Shown in pieces: positions 15,947 through 23,474 of a stretch of 38,707 nt of DNA. The stretch lies in contig CAMLIA010000017.1 in the NCBI GenBank assembly GCA_946479905.1, positions 1-38,707 of the forward strand. The letters run 5' to 3'. The translations under genes were made by a program, and so were the position numbers. The notes under the pieces were generated by a model. The model was not told where the DNA came from. It saw only the letters and a program-made list of their open reading frames with translations, and did not search any database. Position 1 is the stretch's first letter; each line of letters begins with the position of its first letter. Origin of the DNA: an uncultured Frankiales bacterium. Lineage in GTDB: Bacteria > Actinomycetota > Actinomycetes > Mycobacteriales > SCTD01.

Positions 15947-17956
15947 ATGCGGATTTACAACCGCGGATTCCGTGCCGAGAACACCGCTGGTGGCCCGATC
16001 CCCGCCGCGCACGTCACCCTCTGGGACGCGCAGACCGGCGGCACGCAGATCATCAGCGGCATCGAGACCCTCGATGGCGTACCGATTCCCGGCGCCGTGC
16101 TGATCTGCGACGCGTGGGGATACGCCCCGTCGTTCCGCGACACCGCGGACCGGCCCGACATCTGGGCGATCGGCTCGGACACCGGCGTCATCCCCGGCGT
16201 CGAACGCGTCCACCTCGAGCCGGACGACACCGACCAGCGTGTGAGCGCCCTGGAGTCGACGGTGAACGGCCCGTCCGGCATCGACTCCCGCCTGTCGGCC
16301 GTCGAGGCCAGCCGAGGTCAGCCGTCAGGGATCGCCACGCTCGACGACACCGGGAAGGTCGACCCGGCTCAGCTGCCGCTCGCCGCGTCGACGTCTGCGC
16401 AGGTGAACGTCGCCGACTACGGGGCAACCGGCGACGGGGTCACCGACGACGCCCCAGCGATCCAGGCCGCGCTCGATGCGATCGCCGTGAACACGCCGGG
16501 GGCCCGGCTCGTGTTCCCGCCCGGCACGTATCTGGTGAACAGCGAGCTGGAGATCAAGTCGAGCATCCACCTCGACCTGAGTCAGGGCGCGACGATCAAG
16601 CGCGGGTCGTCGTCGATGCAGTACGTCCTGAAGAACTTCAACTCCTCCTACTCGCCGACCTTGTACGCCGGCCGGGGCCGGATCAGGATCACCGGCGGGG
16701 TCATCGACGCGGCCGGTGACGTGCTGACAGGGTCGGTGACGGCGCTCATCTTCGCCCACGCCGACAACGTCCGCGTCGAGAGCGTCACCTTCCGGAACGT
16801 GCGGGACTGGCATGCGATCGAGTTCAACTCGACGCAGAACGGCATCGCCCGCGACTGCGTCTTCGAGGGCTTCAACCCGGTTGCGGCGGGCCGGACGATC
16901 AGCGAGTCCGTGCAGCTCGACCTCGCGAAGGACTCGTCGGTGCTGCCCGGGATCGGTGCCGGCGCCTACGACAACACCCCGTGCAACAACATCATCGTCA
17001 CCGGCTGCACGACCCGCCCGTATGGTTCTCTCGGCGCGTTCGGCCGGCTCGTCGGGTCACATTCCTTCACCGACAACGTCTTCCACACGCGCGTCCGCGT
17101 GATCGGCAACTACGCGACCGGCTGCGCCGACTACGCCGTCCGCGCGTACAACTGGGTCGATGTGGTCGTCGCAGAGAACGAAATCGTCTCCTGCAACGGT
17201 GCGTTCATGGCGGACGTGCCGGTCGGTGCGACGGTCGGTCACGAGGGCTTCGTCTTCGCGGACAACATCTGCCGGAACCTCGGCGTGCAGAACGGCGGGG
17301 CCGCCGTCCTCGACTACGCCGTCCGCTTCGAGGGCACGGACACGGCCTCGCCGGTGCCGGTCCGCGAGGTGACCGTCAAGGGCAACGTTTTCAAGACGCT
17401 CGCGAGCCCGCAGGGCGCGGTCCGGTTCACGAACGTCGCCGACGTGATCTGCTCGGACAACACCGTCAAGGACGGCACCGGGGTCTCGACGCGCGGGTTC
17501 CACGCGGTCGGGTCGTCGCAGGGCACGTACACCGGCAACAAGGTCTCCAACGTCACCGGCATGGGCATTCAGGTCTACGACGGCGCGAACACGAACAGCG
17601 GCTTCTGCACCTTCACTGGGAACACGCTCGCGTTCACCGGCGACGCCGGGCTGCACATCAACTCCACCGCGCCGACCGTCACCGGCAACAACATCAACGG
17701 CGTGACCGGCGGTGCCTGCGGCATGGGCATCTGGAACAACGCCTCGAACGCCAGCGTCATCGGCAACAAGGTGGTCAAGGGCACCGGCACCACGACCAGC
17801 GGCATCGAGATCCGCAACTCGACGACGCTGATGGCCAACACCGTGCTCGGCGGCTGGACCGCCACCAGCACCGACACCGGCGCGTCCGGCCAGAACCTGT
17901 ACGTCAATGGCGGGTCCGTGTTCCCGACCACCCCTCGCACCTACAACAAGTGCTGA
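15947..17956 (+). CDS. Tail fibre with pectate-lyase-like beta-helix
   Basis: A 669-residue protein. The N-terminal ~150 residues attach to the tail: PIPAAHVTLWDAQTGGTQ, then SALESTVNGPSGIDSRLSAVE and the short ATLDDTGKVDPAQLP segment that often precedes fibre shafts. From about residue 152 a right-handed beta-helix begins with VADYGATGDGVTDDAPAI, the signature opening of the pectate lyase superfamily. Many short parallel-strand repeats follow (ITGGVID, VTVKGNVFK, VICSDNTVK, ASVIGNKVVK). Such fibres bind or cleave surface glycans, so this is the best candidate for the host-range determinant. The ATG has GGAGG 11 bases upstream. The catalytic residues cannot be fixed from sequence alone. Confidence 0.85.
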   Translation: MRIYNRGFRAENTAGGPIPAAHVTLWDAQTGGTQIISGIETLDGVPIPGAVLICDAWGYAPSFRDTADRPDIWAIGSDTGVIPGVERVHLEPDDTDQRVSALESTVNGPSGIDSRLSAVEASRGQPSGIATLDDTGKVDPAQLPLAASTSAQVNVADYGATGDGVTDDAPAIQAALDAIAVNTPGARLVFPPGTYLVNSELEIKSSIHLDLSQGATIKRGSSSMQYVLKNFNSSYSPTLYAGRGRIRITGGVIDAAGDVLTGSVTALIFAHADNVRVESVTFRNVRDWHAIEFNSTQNGIARDCVFEGFNPVAAGRTISESVQLDLAKDSSVLPGIGAGAYDNTPCNNIIVTGCTTRPYGSLGAFGRLVGSHSFTDNVFHTRVRVIGNYATGCADYAVRAYNWVDVVVAENEIVSCNGAFMADVPVGATVGHEGFVFADNICRNLGVQNGGAAVLDYAVRFEGTDTASPVPVREVTVKGNVFKTLASPQGAVRFTNVADVICSDNTVKDGTGVSTRGFHAVGSSQGTYTGNKVSNVTGMGIQVYDGANTNSGFCTFTGNTLAFTGDAGLHINSTAPTVTGNNINGVTGGACGMGIWNNASNASVIGNKVVKGTGTTTSGIEIRNSTTLMANTVLGGWTATSTDTGASGQNLYVNGGSVFPTTPRTYNKC

Positions 17957-17971
17957 GGGGCGCAACGCCCC
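17957..17971 (+). terminator. Short hairpin at end of tail-fibre gene
   Basis: A 6-bp GC stem (GGGGCG with CGCCCC, loop CAA) begins right after the fibre stop codon. There is no T-run, so termination, if any, is weak. It marks the boundary between the tail and lysis genes. Confidence 0.35.
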
Positions 17972-18068
17972 CGCTCCTTCCCGGCACGTCAGCGCGCTTC
18001 CCCTCATCCCGCCTGCCGGCCGAACACACGCACCAGAAGCCTTCTTGACCTGAAGAGATGGGGGTCTG

Positions 18069-18326
18069 ATGGGCGATGAACGGTCCCCGTCCGAACTGGG
18101 CCGCCTGGTCGACCGGCACGACGTCGAACTGCGGGAGTTCCGCCGGGACTACATCACCAAGGAGCTCGTGCTCACGATGCTCGGCGGCCTCACGGACCGG
18201 GTGCTGCGCCTGGAACAGGACAAGGCCAGCCGCCGCAACCTCCTGCTCGGCATCGCGGGAACGCTCGTCGGCGTCGCCGCGAGCTCGATCATCACCTGGC
18301 TGATCACGAAAGGCGGCGGCCATTGA
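18069..18326 (+). CDS. Small membrane protein, XhlA-like layout
   Basis: An 85-residue protein with an amphipathic helical/coiled-coil part (DRHDVELREFRRDYITKELV, VLRLEQDKASRR) and one C-terminal transmembrane helix (LLGIAGTLVGVAASSIITWLI) ending in a short polar tail. This layout is that of XhlA-type or other accessory holin proteins, which sit beside lysins. A GGGGG-type ribosome site lies just before ATG 18069. Its stop overlaps the next start (TTGA). It may act with the 90-residue two-helix protein encoded at 20563. The holin role is inferred. Confidence 0.55.
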   Translation: MGDERSPSELGRLVDRHDVELREFRRDYITKELVLTMLGGLTDRVLRLEQDKASRRNLLLGIAGTLVGVAASSIITWLITKGGGH

Positions 18327-18784
18327 CCAGGAATGAGGCCCTACGAGGCGGAGCAGCGTTCACCATCCCGGCCGCGCTGGTCATCGGCGCGTCCCTGGGC
18401 ACCCTGGCGCTGACCGGCCTCCACCACGGCGGGTACGGCGGAGAGATCGCGCAACCGGCCCCGGCCCCGACCGTCACGATGACGACACCGCCGGTCGGGG
18501 ACACCCCGGCGCCCAGGGCGTCGCGGAAGGCCCGGACCCACGAGGTGGTCGAGGCCGCACCGGCGGCCCGGCCAGTGGCGAGCACCGGGCACCGCACGGC
18601 GGCCGTCGGCGAGCGCCGCAGCGGCGGCAGGTCCAGCCCCTCGAGCAGCGTCCCGCGGCCGGCGCCCGGACCATCGACCAACCCGCCCGCGCAGCAGCCG
18701 CCCAGGGGCGGGCTGTCGGCGACGGTGCGGCTTCCGCTCGGCGTGCTGCCGAGCGTCGGAATCACGATCGGAGGATCGAAGTGA
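18323..18784 (+). CDS. Membrane-anchored Pro-rich protein of the lysis region
   Basis: A 153-residue protein with one N-terminal transmembrane helix (FTIPAALVIGASLGTLALTGL), followed by a Pro/Ala/Arg/Ser-rich, probably extended segment and a hydrophobic end. The TTG start overlaps the previous stop by 4 bases. It is placed between an XhlA-like protein and the lysin. The layout suits a periplasm-facing tether or a modulator of lysis, but I recognise no family. The reading frame is well supported by translational coupling to both neighbours. Confidence 0.5.
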   Translation: MTRNEALRGGAAFTIPAALVIGASLGTLALTGLHHGGYGGEIAQPAPAPTVTMTTPPVGDTPAPRASRKARTHEVVEAAPAARPVASTGHRTAAVGERRSGGRSSPSSSVPRPAPGPSTNPPAQQPPRGGLSATVRLPLGVLPSVGITIGGSK

Positions 18785-18936
18785 CCACCCCTGACGACGA
18801 CCCGCAGTGGTCGGAAGAGGAGATCGACGCGCGCCGTAACGACGCGCCCGCCCAGCAGCCGCCCGTGCTGCCCGGTATCGGGTCCGTCTCCCAGGACCCG
18901 GACCTGTTCCCCCTCGACGACGAGCAGGAGGGCTGA
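18781..18936 (+). CDS. Small acidic protein before the lysin
   Basis: A 51-residue protein, acidic and Pro-rich (TTPDDDPQWSEEEIDARR at the N terminus, ending in DPDLFPLDDEQEG). The GTG start overlaps the previous stop (GTGA), and it ends 2 bases before the lysin GTG, so it is clearly part of the translated chain. No domain is recognisable and there is no membrane segment. The coupling and clean frame make it a real gene rather than a chance reading frame. Function is unknown. Confidence 0.55.
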   Translation: MTTPDDDPQWSEEEIDARRNDAPAQQPPVLPGIGSVSQDPDLFPLDDEQEG

Positions 18937-18938
18937 CG

Positions 18939-19853
18939 GTGGGCACCGCAACCGGCATGATCCGGGTCGGCCGTGGCCTGCTCGGCGTACGGGAACACCC
19001 GATGGGCTCCAACCACGCCCCACCGGTCACCGATGAGTACGGCCTCGACGCGGCGTGGTGCGACATGAGCATCACGTATGAGGCCAACCACTCCGACAAC
19101 CTCGACGCGGTCGGCGGCCGGTTCGCCTACGTGCCCGCGCACGCCCAGTGGTTCCGCTCCCAGGGGCGGTTCCACGCCGGCACGAGCGGGATGCAGCCCG
19201 GCGACGTCGTCTTCTACAACTGGTCCGGCCGCAAGGGCACGACGGAATGCGACCACGTCGGCCTGTGCGAGCGCGTGCTCGGTGACGGCACGTTCTACGT
19301 GCTCGAGGGCAACCACGATGACCAGTTCGAGCGCGTCCACCGGGACGCGACCTACATCTCCGGCTACGGCCGCCCCGCCTACGACAGCACCCCCCAGGAG
19401 GACGACGTGCCGACCTACGTCAGCGTGTACAAGACCGACAAGTCCCGCCGCGAGGTCGTGGACGCGAACGAGTGGCAGACGGTCTACTTCGACCACAACG
19501 GCTCCGGCGGCGCCGAGCACCACCACGGCGACGGGGACTACCCGAGCATCGCGACCGGCCCGGCCGACTACACCGGCGACGTCACCCTCGTCATCGAGGG
19601 CCTGCCGGAGGGCACGCCGGGGCAGGCCCGGCCGCTGTACGTCAACGCCAAGACGAACGCGATCGAGAGCCGCGGGCAGAACATCACCGAGTTCCTCGGC
19701 AGCGCCGGGAAGACGTACGTGCGGGTGCCGCTGACCGGCTACGTCGGCGACGGGCAGAAGCTCCGCATCGAGGTCACGCACTTCGGCGCGGCCGAGGTGA
19801 AGCCGACCGTGACCGGCGGCGAGGTGCACCTGCAGGTCTGGGAGCGTAAGTGA
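18939..19853 (+). CDS. Endolysin, CHAP-type amidase/peptidase
   Basis: A 304-residue peptidoglycan hydrolase. Residues ~1-150 form a CHAP-like (NlpC/P60 superfamily) domain: Cys41 in AAWCDMSITYEA, His106 in CDHVGLCE, and a third polar position in LEGNH around 123-126, with the PGDVVFYNW segment typical of CHAP domains between them. Residues ~155-304 form a beta-rich C-terminal domain (YPSIATGPADYTGDVTLVIE, VRVPLTGYVGDGQKLRIE) that is probably the cell-wall-binding part. The GTG start has GAGGGCTGACG upstream. It cleaves host peptidoglycan at the end of the lytic cycle once holins open the membrane. Confidence 0.85.
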   Translation: MGTATGMIRVGRGLLGVREHPMGSNHAPPVTDEYGLDAAWCDMSITYEANHSDNLDAVGGRFAYVPAHAQWFRSQGRFHAGTSGMQPGDVVFYNWSGRKGTTECDHVGLCERVLGDGTFYVLEGNHDDQFERVHRDATYISGYGRPAYDSTPQEDDVPTYVSVYKTDKSRREVVDANEWQTVYFDHNGSGGAEHHHGDGDYPSIATGPADYTGDVTLVIEGLPEGTPGQARPLYVNAKTNAIESRGQNITEFLGSAGKTYVRVPLTGYVGDGQKLRIEVTHFGAAEVKPTVTGGEVHLQVWERK

Positions 19854-20560
19854 GCTGCAGGTTCCTGCGCGTGCTCCGCCCCAAGAGCGGCATCTACGTC
19901 GTCAATGAATCCACGCTCGTCACGGACACGGACGTGCGCGCGTGGACGGCGGCGTGTGCCCGGCAGATCCGCGAGCACGTCGCGCCGGCGTACGGCCGGG
20001 CGCCGGTTCGGGTGTCGTTCCTGTCGAGGACTTCGCACGCCCCGCGCGGCGCGTGGGTGCTCGTCGTCTTGGACGACGCCGACCAGGCCGGCGCGCTCGG
20101 CTACCACTCCGAGACCGCCGACGGGCGGGTGTACGGCCGGATCTTCGCCCGGCCGTGCCTGGACTACGGCGTGCCGGTGTCCACGACCGGCAGCCACGAG
20201 ATCGTCGAGACGTTCTGCGACCCGGACGTCGACCAGTGGCGCGACACCGGCCAGGGCTTCGCCGTGGCATACGAGGCCGCGGACCCCGTCGAGGGCGACA
20301 GCTACTCCATCGACGGGGTGCTCGTGTCCGACTTCGTGCTGCCCGCCTGGTACGGCGGGACGAACGGGGACGGGTCGACCCGGACCCGCTGGTGCACGGA
20401 GGCGGGGCCGCTGCAGCCCTTCGAGCTCGCACCGGGCGGCTACTACGTCAAGCGCCTGCCGGACGGGTCCGAAGAGCAGGTGTTCGGCAAGGCCGCGAAC
20501 CGCGGCTACATCGCCGCCAAGCGGCACCAGCTGGCGCGCACGCGCCGGAGAGGAATCTGA
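19850..20560 (+). CDS. Zincin-like putative metalloprotease of the lysis cassette
   Basis: A 236-residue protein translated in overlap with the lysin (GTGA). Its key feature is SHEIVETFCDPDVDQW at residues 115-130: an HE pair (H116, E117) followed by E120 and a DP pair (D124, P125). This H-E-x-x-E-x-x-x-D-P pattern resembles motifs of secreted zincin-like proteins more than the classical HExxH. Other landmarks are DGRVYGRIFARPCLDYG and YSIDGVLVSDFVLPAWYGG. There is no obvious signal peptide. A role in cell-wall or host-protein processing at lysis, or as a minor tail-associated protease, is inference; it may lack catalysis. Confidence 0.5.
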   Translation: MSCRFLRVLRPKSGIYVVNESTLVTDTDVRAWTAACARQIREHVAPAYGRAPVRVSFLSRTSHAPRGAWVLVVLDDADQAGALGYHSETADGRVYGRIFARPCLDYGVPVSTTGSHEIVETFCDPDVDQWRDTGQGFAVAYEAADPVEGDSYSIDGVLVSDFVLPAWYGGTNGDGSTRTRWCTEAGPLQPFELAPGGYYVKRLPDGSEEQVFGKAANRGYIAAKRHQLARTRRRGI

Positions 20561-20562
20561 CC

Positions 20563-20835
20563 ATGCCCAGATGGCTCAAGGTCCAGCCGGCCGCGGTCGG
20601 CTCGGCCGCTGCCGCGGTGTACGTCGCCGCGGCGATGCTCTACCGCGCGGTCATCGCGCACACCGGCGTGTTCGAGCCCGACGAGCTCGTGGCGGCGATC
20701 GCCGCGGTGTATGCGCTGTGGGCCCGAACCGTCGTGACGCCGCTGGCCCGGCCGCGAGACAAGGGCGGCCGGCCGCTCACGCTGCGGGCCACCGCAATGC
20801 CGGGAGAGCACTGGCCGCAGCCGGGCCAGATGTAG
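20563..20835 (+). CDS. Small two-helix membrane protein, holin candidate
   Basis: A 90-residue protein with two hydrophobic helices (VGSAAAAVYVAAAMLYRAVI and ELVAAIAAVYALWARTVV), separated by a short polar stretch, and a basic/polar end. Small size, two helices and the last position of the lysis cassette fit a class II holin. ATG 20563 has GAGAGGA upstream. The gene ends 25 bases before the strong terminator that closes the late operon. The other membrane proteins at 18069 and 18323 may share the holin role. Confidence 0.6.
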   Translation: MPRWLKVQPAAVGSAAAAVYVAAAMLYRAVIAHTGVFEPDELVAAIAAVYALWARTVVTPLARPRDKGGRPLTLRATAMPGEHWPQPGQM

Positions 20836-20860
20836 GCGGCTCGCACCGTCCAGCACGACG

Positions 20861-20896
20861 GCCCCCGGTTCCTCTTCGGAGGGACCGGGGGCTTTC
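20861..20896 (+). terminator. Intrinsic terminator closing the late operon
   Basis: A stem of about 12 bp (GCCCCCGGTTCC with GGGACCGGGGGC, one G-T pair, loop TCTTCGGA) is followed by TTTCGT. It sits between the end of the plus-strand late genes and the convergent minus-strand kinase gene, so it probably also stops the minus-strand transcript. Confidence 0.85.
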
Positions 20897-20910
20897 GTCA
20901 TACCCGGATG

Positions 20911-21726
20911 TCAACTAACGCCGGTCATCTGCCGGTATTGCGCCCACTGCCGCGTGACTACTGCATGCTCCAGCACCCACTCCGTGCTATCGCGCTCGCA
21001 CTGATCGCGCCAGCGTCGGGCAAGAGCCTCGGAGAAGGCGTCGATCTCGGCCGCGTCAGCACGGCTCCAGGACGGAAACTGGTCGATCCACGCCGCCGCG
21101 TCGGCCGGACTGTGCCCGGCTTTGAGCAGCCAGGGGATGACGAGACCGACCTCGACCCACGCTGCGCCGCGCGCAACGAAAGCCCAGTCCACAAGATGGA
21201 CGCGGCCATCTGGCGCAAGAAGCAGATTGTCCGGATTCACGTCTGTGTGAAGTAGCGTGTCGCCTGCCGTCGAGGTCACATCGACGCCGGTCGACTGCCA
21301 GCGGCGCTCTACACGGCTCTTCACTATGGGGGGGCAAGGCGTCCGCTGAAGCGACCGAATCGTCTTGGCGAGCGCAGACAGGTCTGGTGAACCTGGGGAG
21401 TAATCGGCATGGCGGCCGTCCACATGCTCAAATCCGAGGGCGAGCCACCCTCCGGCCTCCGCATGCCACAGAAGCCGGGGGGCGAACTCGCCGACATACG
21501 GGTTGATCGCCGCTTCCCAGCGCAGCGCCCGGACCTCGGCACCGTCCGTGTCCGGCGACGTTTTCCGCGCGGCCTTAACGAACACGCGCCCGTGCGCCGT
21601 GTGCAGCGTGGACGCGATGTGCGCGTGATTTCCTCGCGTGGCCGGTTGGATGTCGTGGATCAGACCGGTGCGGTCCTTGATGGCCGCCTGAAGACGTTCA
21701 GGCAGCTCGGTCCAGGCGATGCGCAT
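20911..21726 (-). CDS. APH/choline-kinase-fold phosphotransferase
   Basis: A 271-residue kinase of the aminoglycoside phosphotransferase fold. The invariant Lys is probably K51 (VFVKAA), with a helix Glu at E71. The catalytic loop is HTDVNPDNLLL (H160 to L170: D162 as base, N167 as metal ligand), and the magnesium Asp is D180 (HLVDWAF). The substrate cannot be read from sequence: it could be a small molecule, a lipid or a host protein. AGGAG lies four bases before ATG. It ends the minus-strand accessory cassette and faces the lysis genes. GC content looks somewhat lower than in the late genes. An aminoglycoside-resistance role is not supported by anything here. Confidence 0.85.
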   Translation of the reverse strand: MRIAWTELPERLQAAIKDRTGLIHDIQPATRGNHAHIASTLHTAHGRVFVKAARKTSPDTDGAEVRALRWEAAINPYVGEFAPRLLWHAEAGGWLALGFEHVDGRHADYSPGSPDLSALAKTIRSLQRTPCPPIVKSRVERRWQSTGVDVTSTAGDTLLHTDVNPDNLLLAPDGRVHLVDWAFVARGAAWVEVGLVIPWLLKAGHSPADAAAWIDQFPSWSRADAAEIDAFSEALARRWRDQCERDSTEWVLEHAVVTRQWAQYRQMTGVS

Positions 21727-21738
21727 GGGACTCCTAAG

Positions 21739-22245
21739 CTAGGAGAGCGGCGGCAGGATGGGCGGCGCGCAGCACGGCGGGCAGCAGCTCGTCGCGGTGG
21801 ACCAGAACTCCGGGTCCACACGGTAGCCCGTGGCGTACAGCGCCGGGAGAGTGTGCTCCAGCGCGTGGCCGGACCGCATCTCGGCGGTCAGGACCGGTCG
21901 GTGGTGGATGTACTCGCCCGCGATCTCCCGGCAGAACGGCACGTAGTCCTCGGTGTGCTCGATGAAGGCGTGCCACGCGGGGTCGACCGTGACGTCCGGG
22001 ACGACGCGGTAGCCCGCGCCGTCCGGCAGCATCATGGCCTTGGACTTGGCCTTGCGGGTGTCGGCGTACGCCTTGAGGAAGACGAGGGCCTGACCGAACA
22101 TGCGCTCGGCGTAGACCTGCGTCACCTCCATCTTCTTGGCGATGTGCGTGGTGACCTTCTCGAAGACCTCGGGCGAGACGAGTTCGCGCGGGTCCTTCGG
22201 GTCGGTCTGGGGCTGATGCAGAGGGTGTTCCGCCGTGATCGTCAC
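21739..22245 (-). CDS. GRDP-like protein with Cys/Pro-rich tail
   Basis: A 168-residue protein resembling the glycine-rich-domain-containing-protein-like (GRDP-like) family of actinobacteria. Its landmarks are a helical start (SPEVFEKVTTHIAKKMEV), then VDPAWHAFIEHTEDYVPFC and AGEYIHHRPV at residues ~88-118. The His and Cys residues there could bind a metal. The last 16 residues are unusual: four Cys and five Pro (SCCPPCCAPPILPP). I chose GTG 22245 because AAGGAG lies just upstream; a longer frame beginning about 280 bases earlier has no family support. The kinase gene follows after 12 bases, so both probably share one transcript. Function is unknown. Confidence 0.65.
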   Translation of the reverse strand: MTITAEHPLHQPQTDPKDPRELVSPEVFEKVTTHIAKKMEVTQVYAERMFGQALVFLKAYADTRKAKSKAMMLPDGAGYRVVPDVTVDPAWHAFIEHTEDYVPFCREIAGEYIHHRPVLTAEMRSGHALEHTLPALYATGYRVDPEFWSTATSCCPPCCAPPILPPLS

Positions 22246-22548
22246 GACTCTCCTTCGGGTTGATGCTGCGACTGACGTGAAACCGCTAAGGCCGCCTTTC
22301 TCTCGTTGGGTCGCCGGGCGGGATTCCCCGCCCCGCCCGGCGGCGTTGTCCCGGCCCGAACCCGACCGGGACGTCTCTGGGGGCCGCCCGGGGGAGCTGC
22401 TGGAGGCCTGCAAGCCTCGGCGCTCGGCCCCGGGGCGGCCCGTGGCCCGTGCGGCCGACACGGGGCCGGCCAGCCGCACGGGGATCTGGCGGACGCGCGG
22501 CGGCTGCGAGCTGGGGCGAGACTCCATCTCCGCGCCGCGCGCCCACGT
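22246..22548. other. 303-base intergenic region with strong hairpin
   Basis: I see no gene here with family support on either strand. Both strands are open in some frames only because of high GC. It holds a 10-bp GC hairpin (22313-22322 pairing with 22332-22341, 9-base loop), about 70 bases before the GTG of the GRDP-like gene in its direction of transcription. The hairpin may be part of a leader or a terminator of the upstream three-gene unit. No T-run follows on either strand. Confidence 0.4.
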
Positions 22549-22722
22549 CTACGTCGACCCGTCCAGACGGGCCTGCTCCTCGAGCATCGACTTCGCCTCG
22601 GCCGGGTGCCGGCGGGCCAGCCGCTCGAGCTCGGTCAGCTCCTGCGCGCGGGACATGCGCCCGACCGGGACGATCCCGTCGAGGAGCTCCCGGAACTCGC
22701 GCAGCTCCTGGTCGTAGCTCAC
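22549..22722 (-). CDS. Small helical protein of accessory cassette
   Basis: A 57-residue protein, almost entirely helical and highly charged (SYDQELREFRELLDGIVPVG, SRAQELTELERLARRHPAEA). It starts with GTG overlapping the stop of the preceding gene by 4 bases and is the last of three coupled genes. Short helical proteins of this kind are common partners of XRE regulators in Streptomyces, but no family is recognised here. A longer reading in the same frame upstream is a shadow of the neighbouring gene. Function unknown. Confidence 0.5.
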   Translation of the reverse strand: MSYDQELREFRELLDGIVPVGRMSRAQELTELERLARRHPAEAKSMLEEQARLDGST

Positions 22723-23015
22723 GCTGCCACCGCCAGTTCGGCCTCGCGGCAGGCGAACACCAGCCGCTGCGGGTCGGTGTCGAACAGGATCGGCGTCGCG
22801 GTGTCGAACCGGGCGATGGCCATGTACTCGCGCCGGTACCAGCACCACATCACCAGCCACTGCAAGCACAGGCCCTGGAGCTCGGCCAGATGCGCGGGGC
22901 TCGGATCGGCGGTGCAGGCCGGGATGTCCGCGGCCGTGTCCTCGATCACCAGCCGGCGCGCCGAGGCGGGGCGGCCGAACAGCCAGGCGAGCAGCGCGAG
23001 GAACCGGCGGCTCAC
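22719..23015 (-). CDS. Small protein of accessory cassette
   Basis: A 98-residue protein. It begins with a short hydrophobic, basic stretch (SRRFLALLAWLFGRPASARR), which could be a membrane anchor or signal, then has an aromatic, Trp/Cys/Met-rich centre (LQGLCLQWLVMWCWYRREYM) and a beta-like end with ATPILFDTDPQRLVFACREA. Both ends overlap neighbouring genes by 4 bases. The Trp/Cys-rich core and N-terminal hydrophobic segment are notable, but I recognise no family. Translation coupled to both neighbours supports it as a real gene. Confidence 0.5.
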   Translation of the reverse strand: MSRRFLALLAWLFGRPASARRLVIEDTAADIPACTADPSPAHLAELQGLCLQWLVMWCWYRREYMAIARFDTATPILFDTDPQRLVFACREAELAVAA

Positions 23016-23347
23016 GGCTCGATCCCGGCGACCTCGGCCACCTGGAGGACATTCGCGAGGCGGCGGGCCGCTTCATCGACGTCGTCGGCCGGCACCATCG
23101 GCTCGTACTCCGGGGGTGCGTCGTCGGTCGGCCCAGGCCACTGCCAGTGCCACCACAGGGCGCCCTGGTGCTCGCGGAGGACGATCGGCTGCCGCATCCG
23201 CCCGTCGCTGGGGTTGCGGACCTCGACGATGCCGTCCCGACTGACGGCGAGGTTGAGCCCTTGGCGCTCGAGCAGCGGGGCGAGTCGCAGGGCCGCCGTC
23301 TTCACGGCGTCGATCGGTGGTGAGTGATTCGTGTCCTGTGCGTGCAC
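23012..23347 (-). CDS. Small protein, first gene of the three-gene unit
   Basis: A 111-residue protein with an N-terminal helix (DAVKTAALRLAPLLERQGL), strands (NLAVSRDGIVEVRNPSDGR, QPIVLREHQGALWWHWQWPG), an acidic linker and a C-terminal helix (VDEAARRLANVLQVAEVAG). Proteins of this shape are frequent beside XRE/helical-repeat regulators in Streptomyces and are of unknown function. GTG 23347 has GGAGG 7 bases upstream. The gene begins about 130 bases beyond the regulator's stop, across an inverted repeat, and may be controlled by that regulator. Confidence 0.55.
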   Translation of the reverse strand: MHAQDTNHSPPIDAVKTAALRLAPLLERQGLNLAVSRDGIVEVRNPSDGRMRQPIVLREHQGALWWHWQWPGPTDDAPPEYEPMVPADDVDEAARRLANVLQVAEVAGIEP

Positions 23348-23420
23348 CTGATGCCTCCCGGTGTCCGCGTGTCCATCAGCTTGACCAGGACATTAGGGAG
23401 GCGAGTAGGACGCCGACAGG

Positions 23421-23474
23421 GACGAAACCCACCACCGCCAGCATGGCGTTTACCCGCCGATGGTGGGGTTCGTC
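23421..23474 (-). terminator. Long inverted repeat after XRE regulator gene
   Basis: Fourteen-base arms (23421-23434 and 23461-23474, one mismatch) flank a 26-base loop, ending directly at the stop codon of the XRE regulator. It could be a terminator for that gene, or an operator or RNA structure for the gene beginning at 23347. No clear T-run follows in the minus direction. Confidence 0.45.

Noticed and set aside
20911..21726. Aminoglycoside-resistance gene
   Set aside because: The APH fold covers many kinases; nothing in sequence or context points to antibiotic modification.
22246..22548. N-terminal extension of about 94 residues on the GRDP-like gene
   Set aside because: The extension is Arg/Ser/Pro-rich without family resemblance, and the GTG at 22245 has a clear ribosome site, so the shorter protein is preferred.
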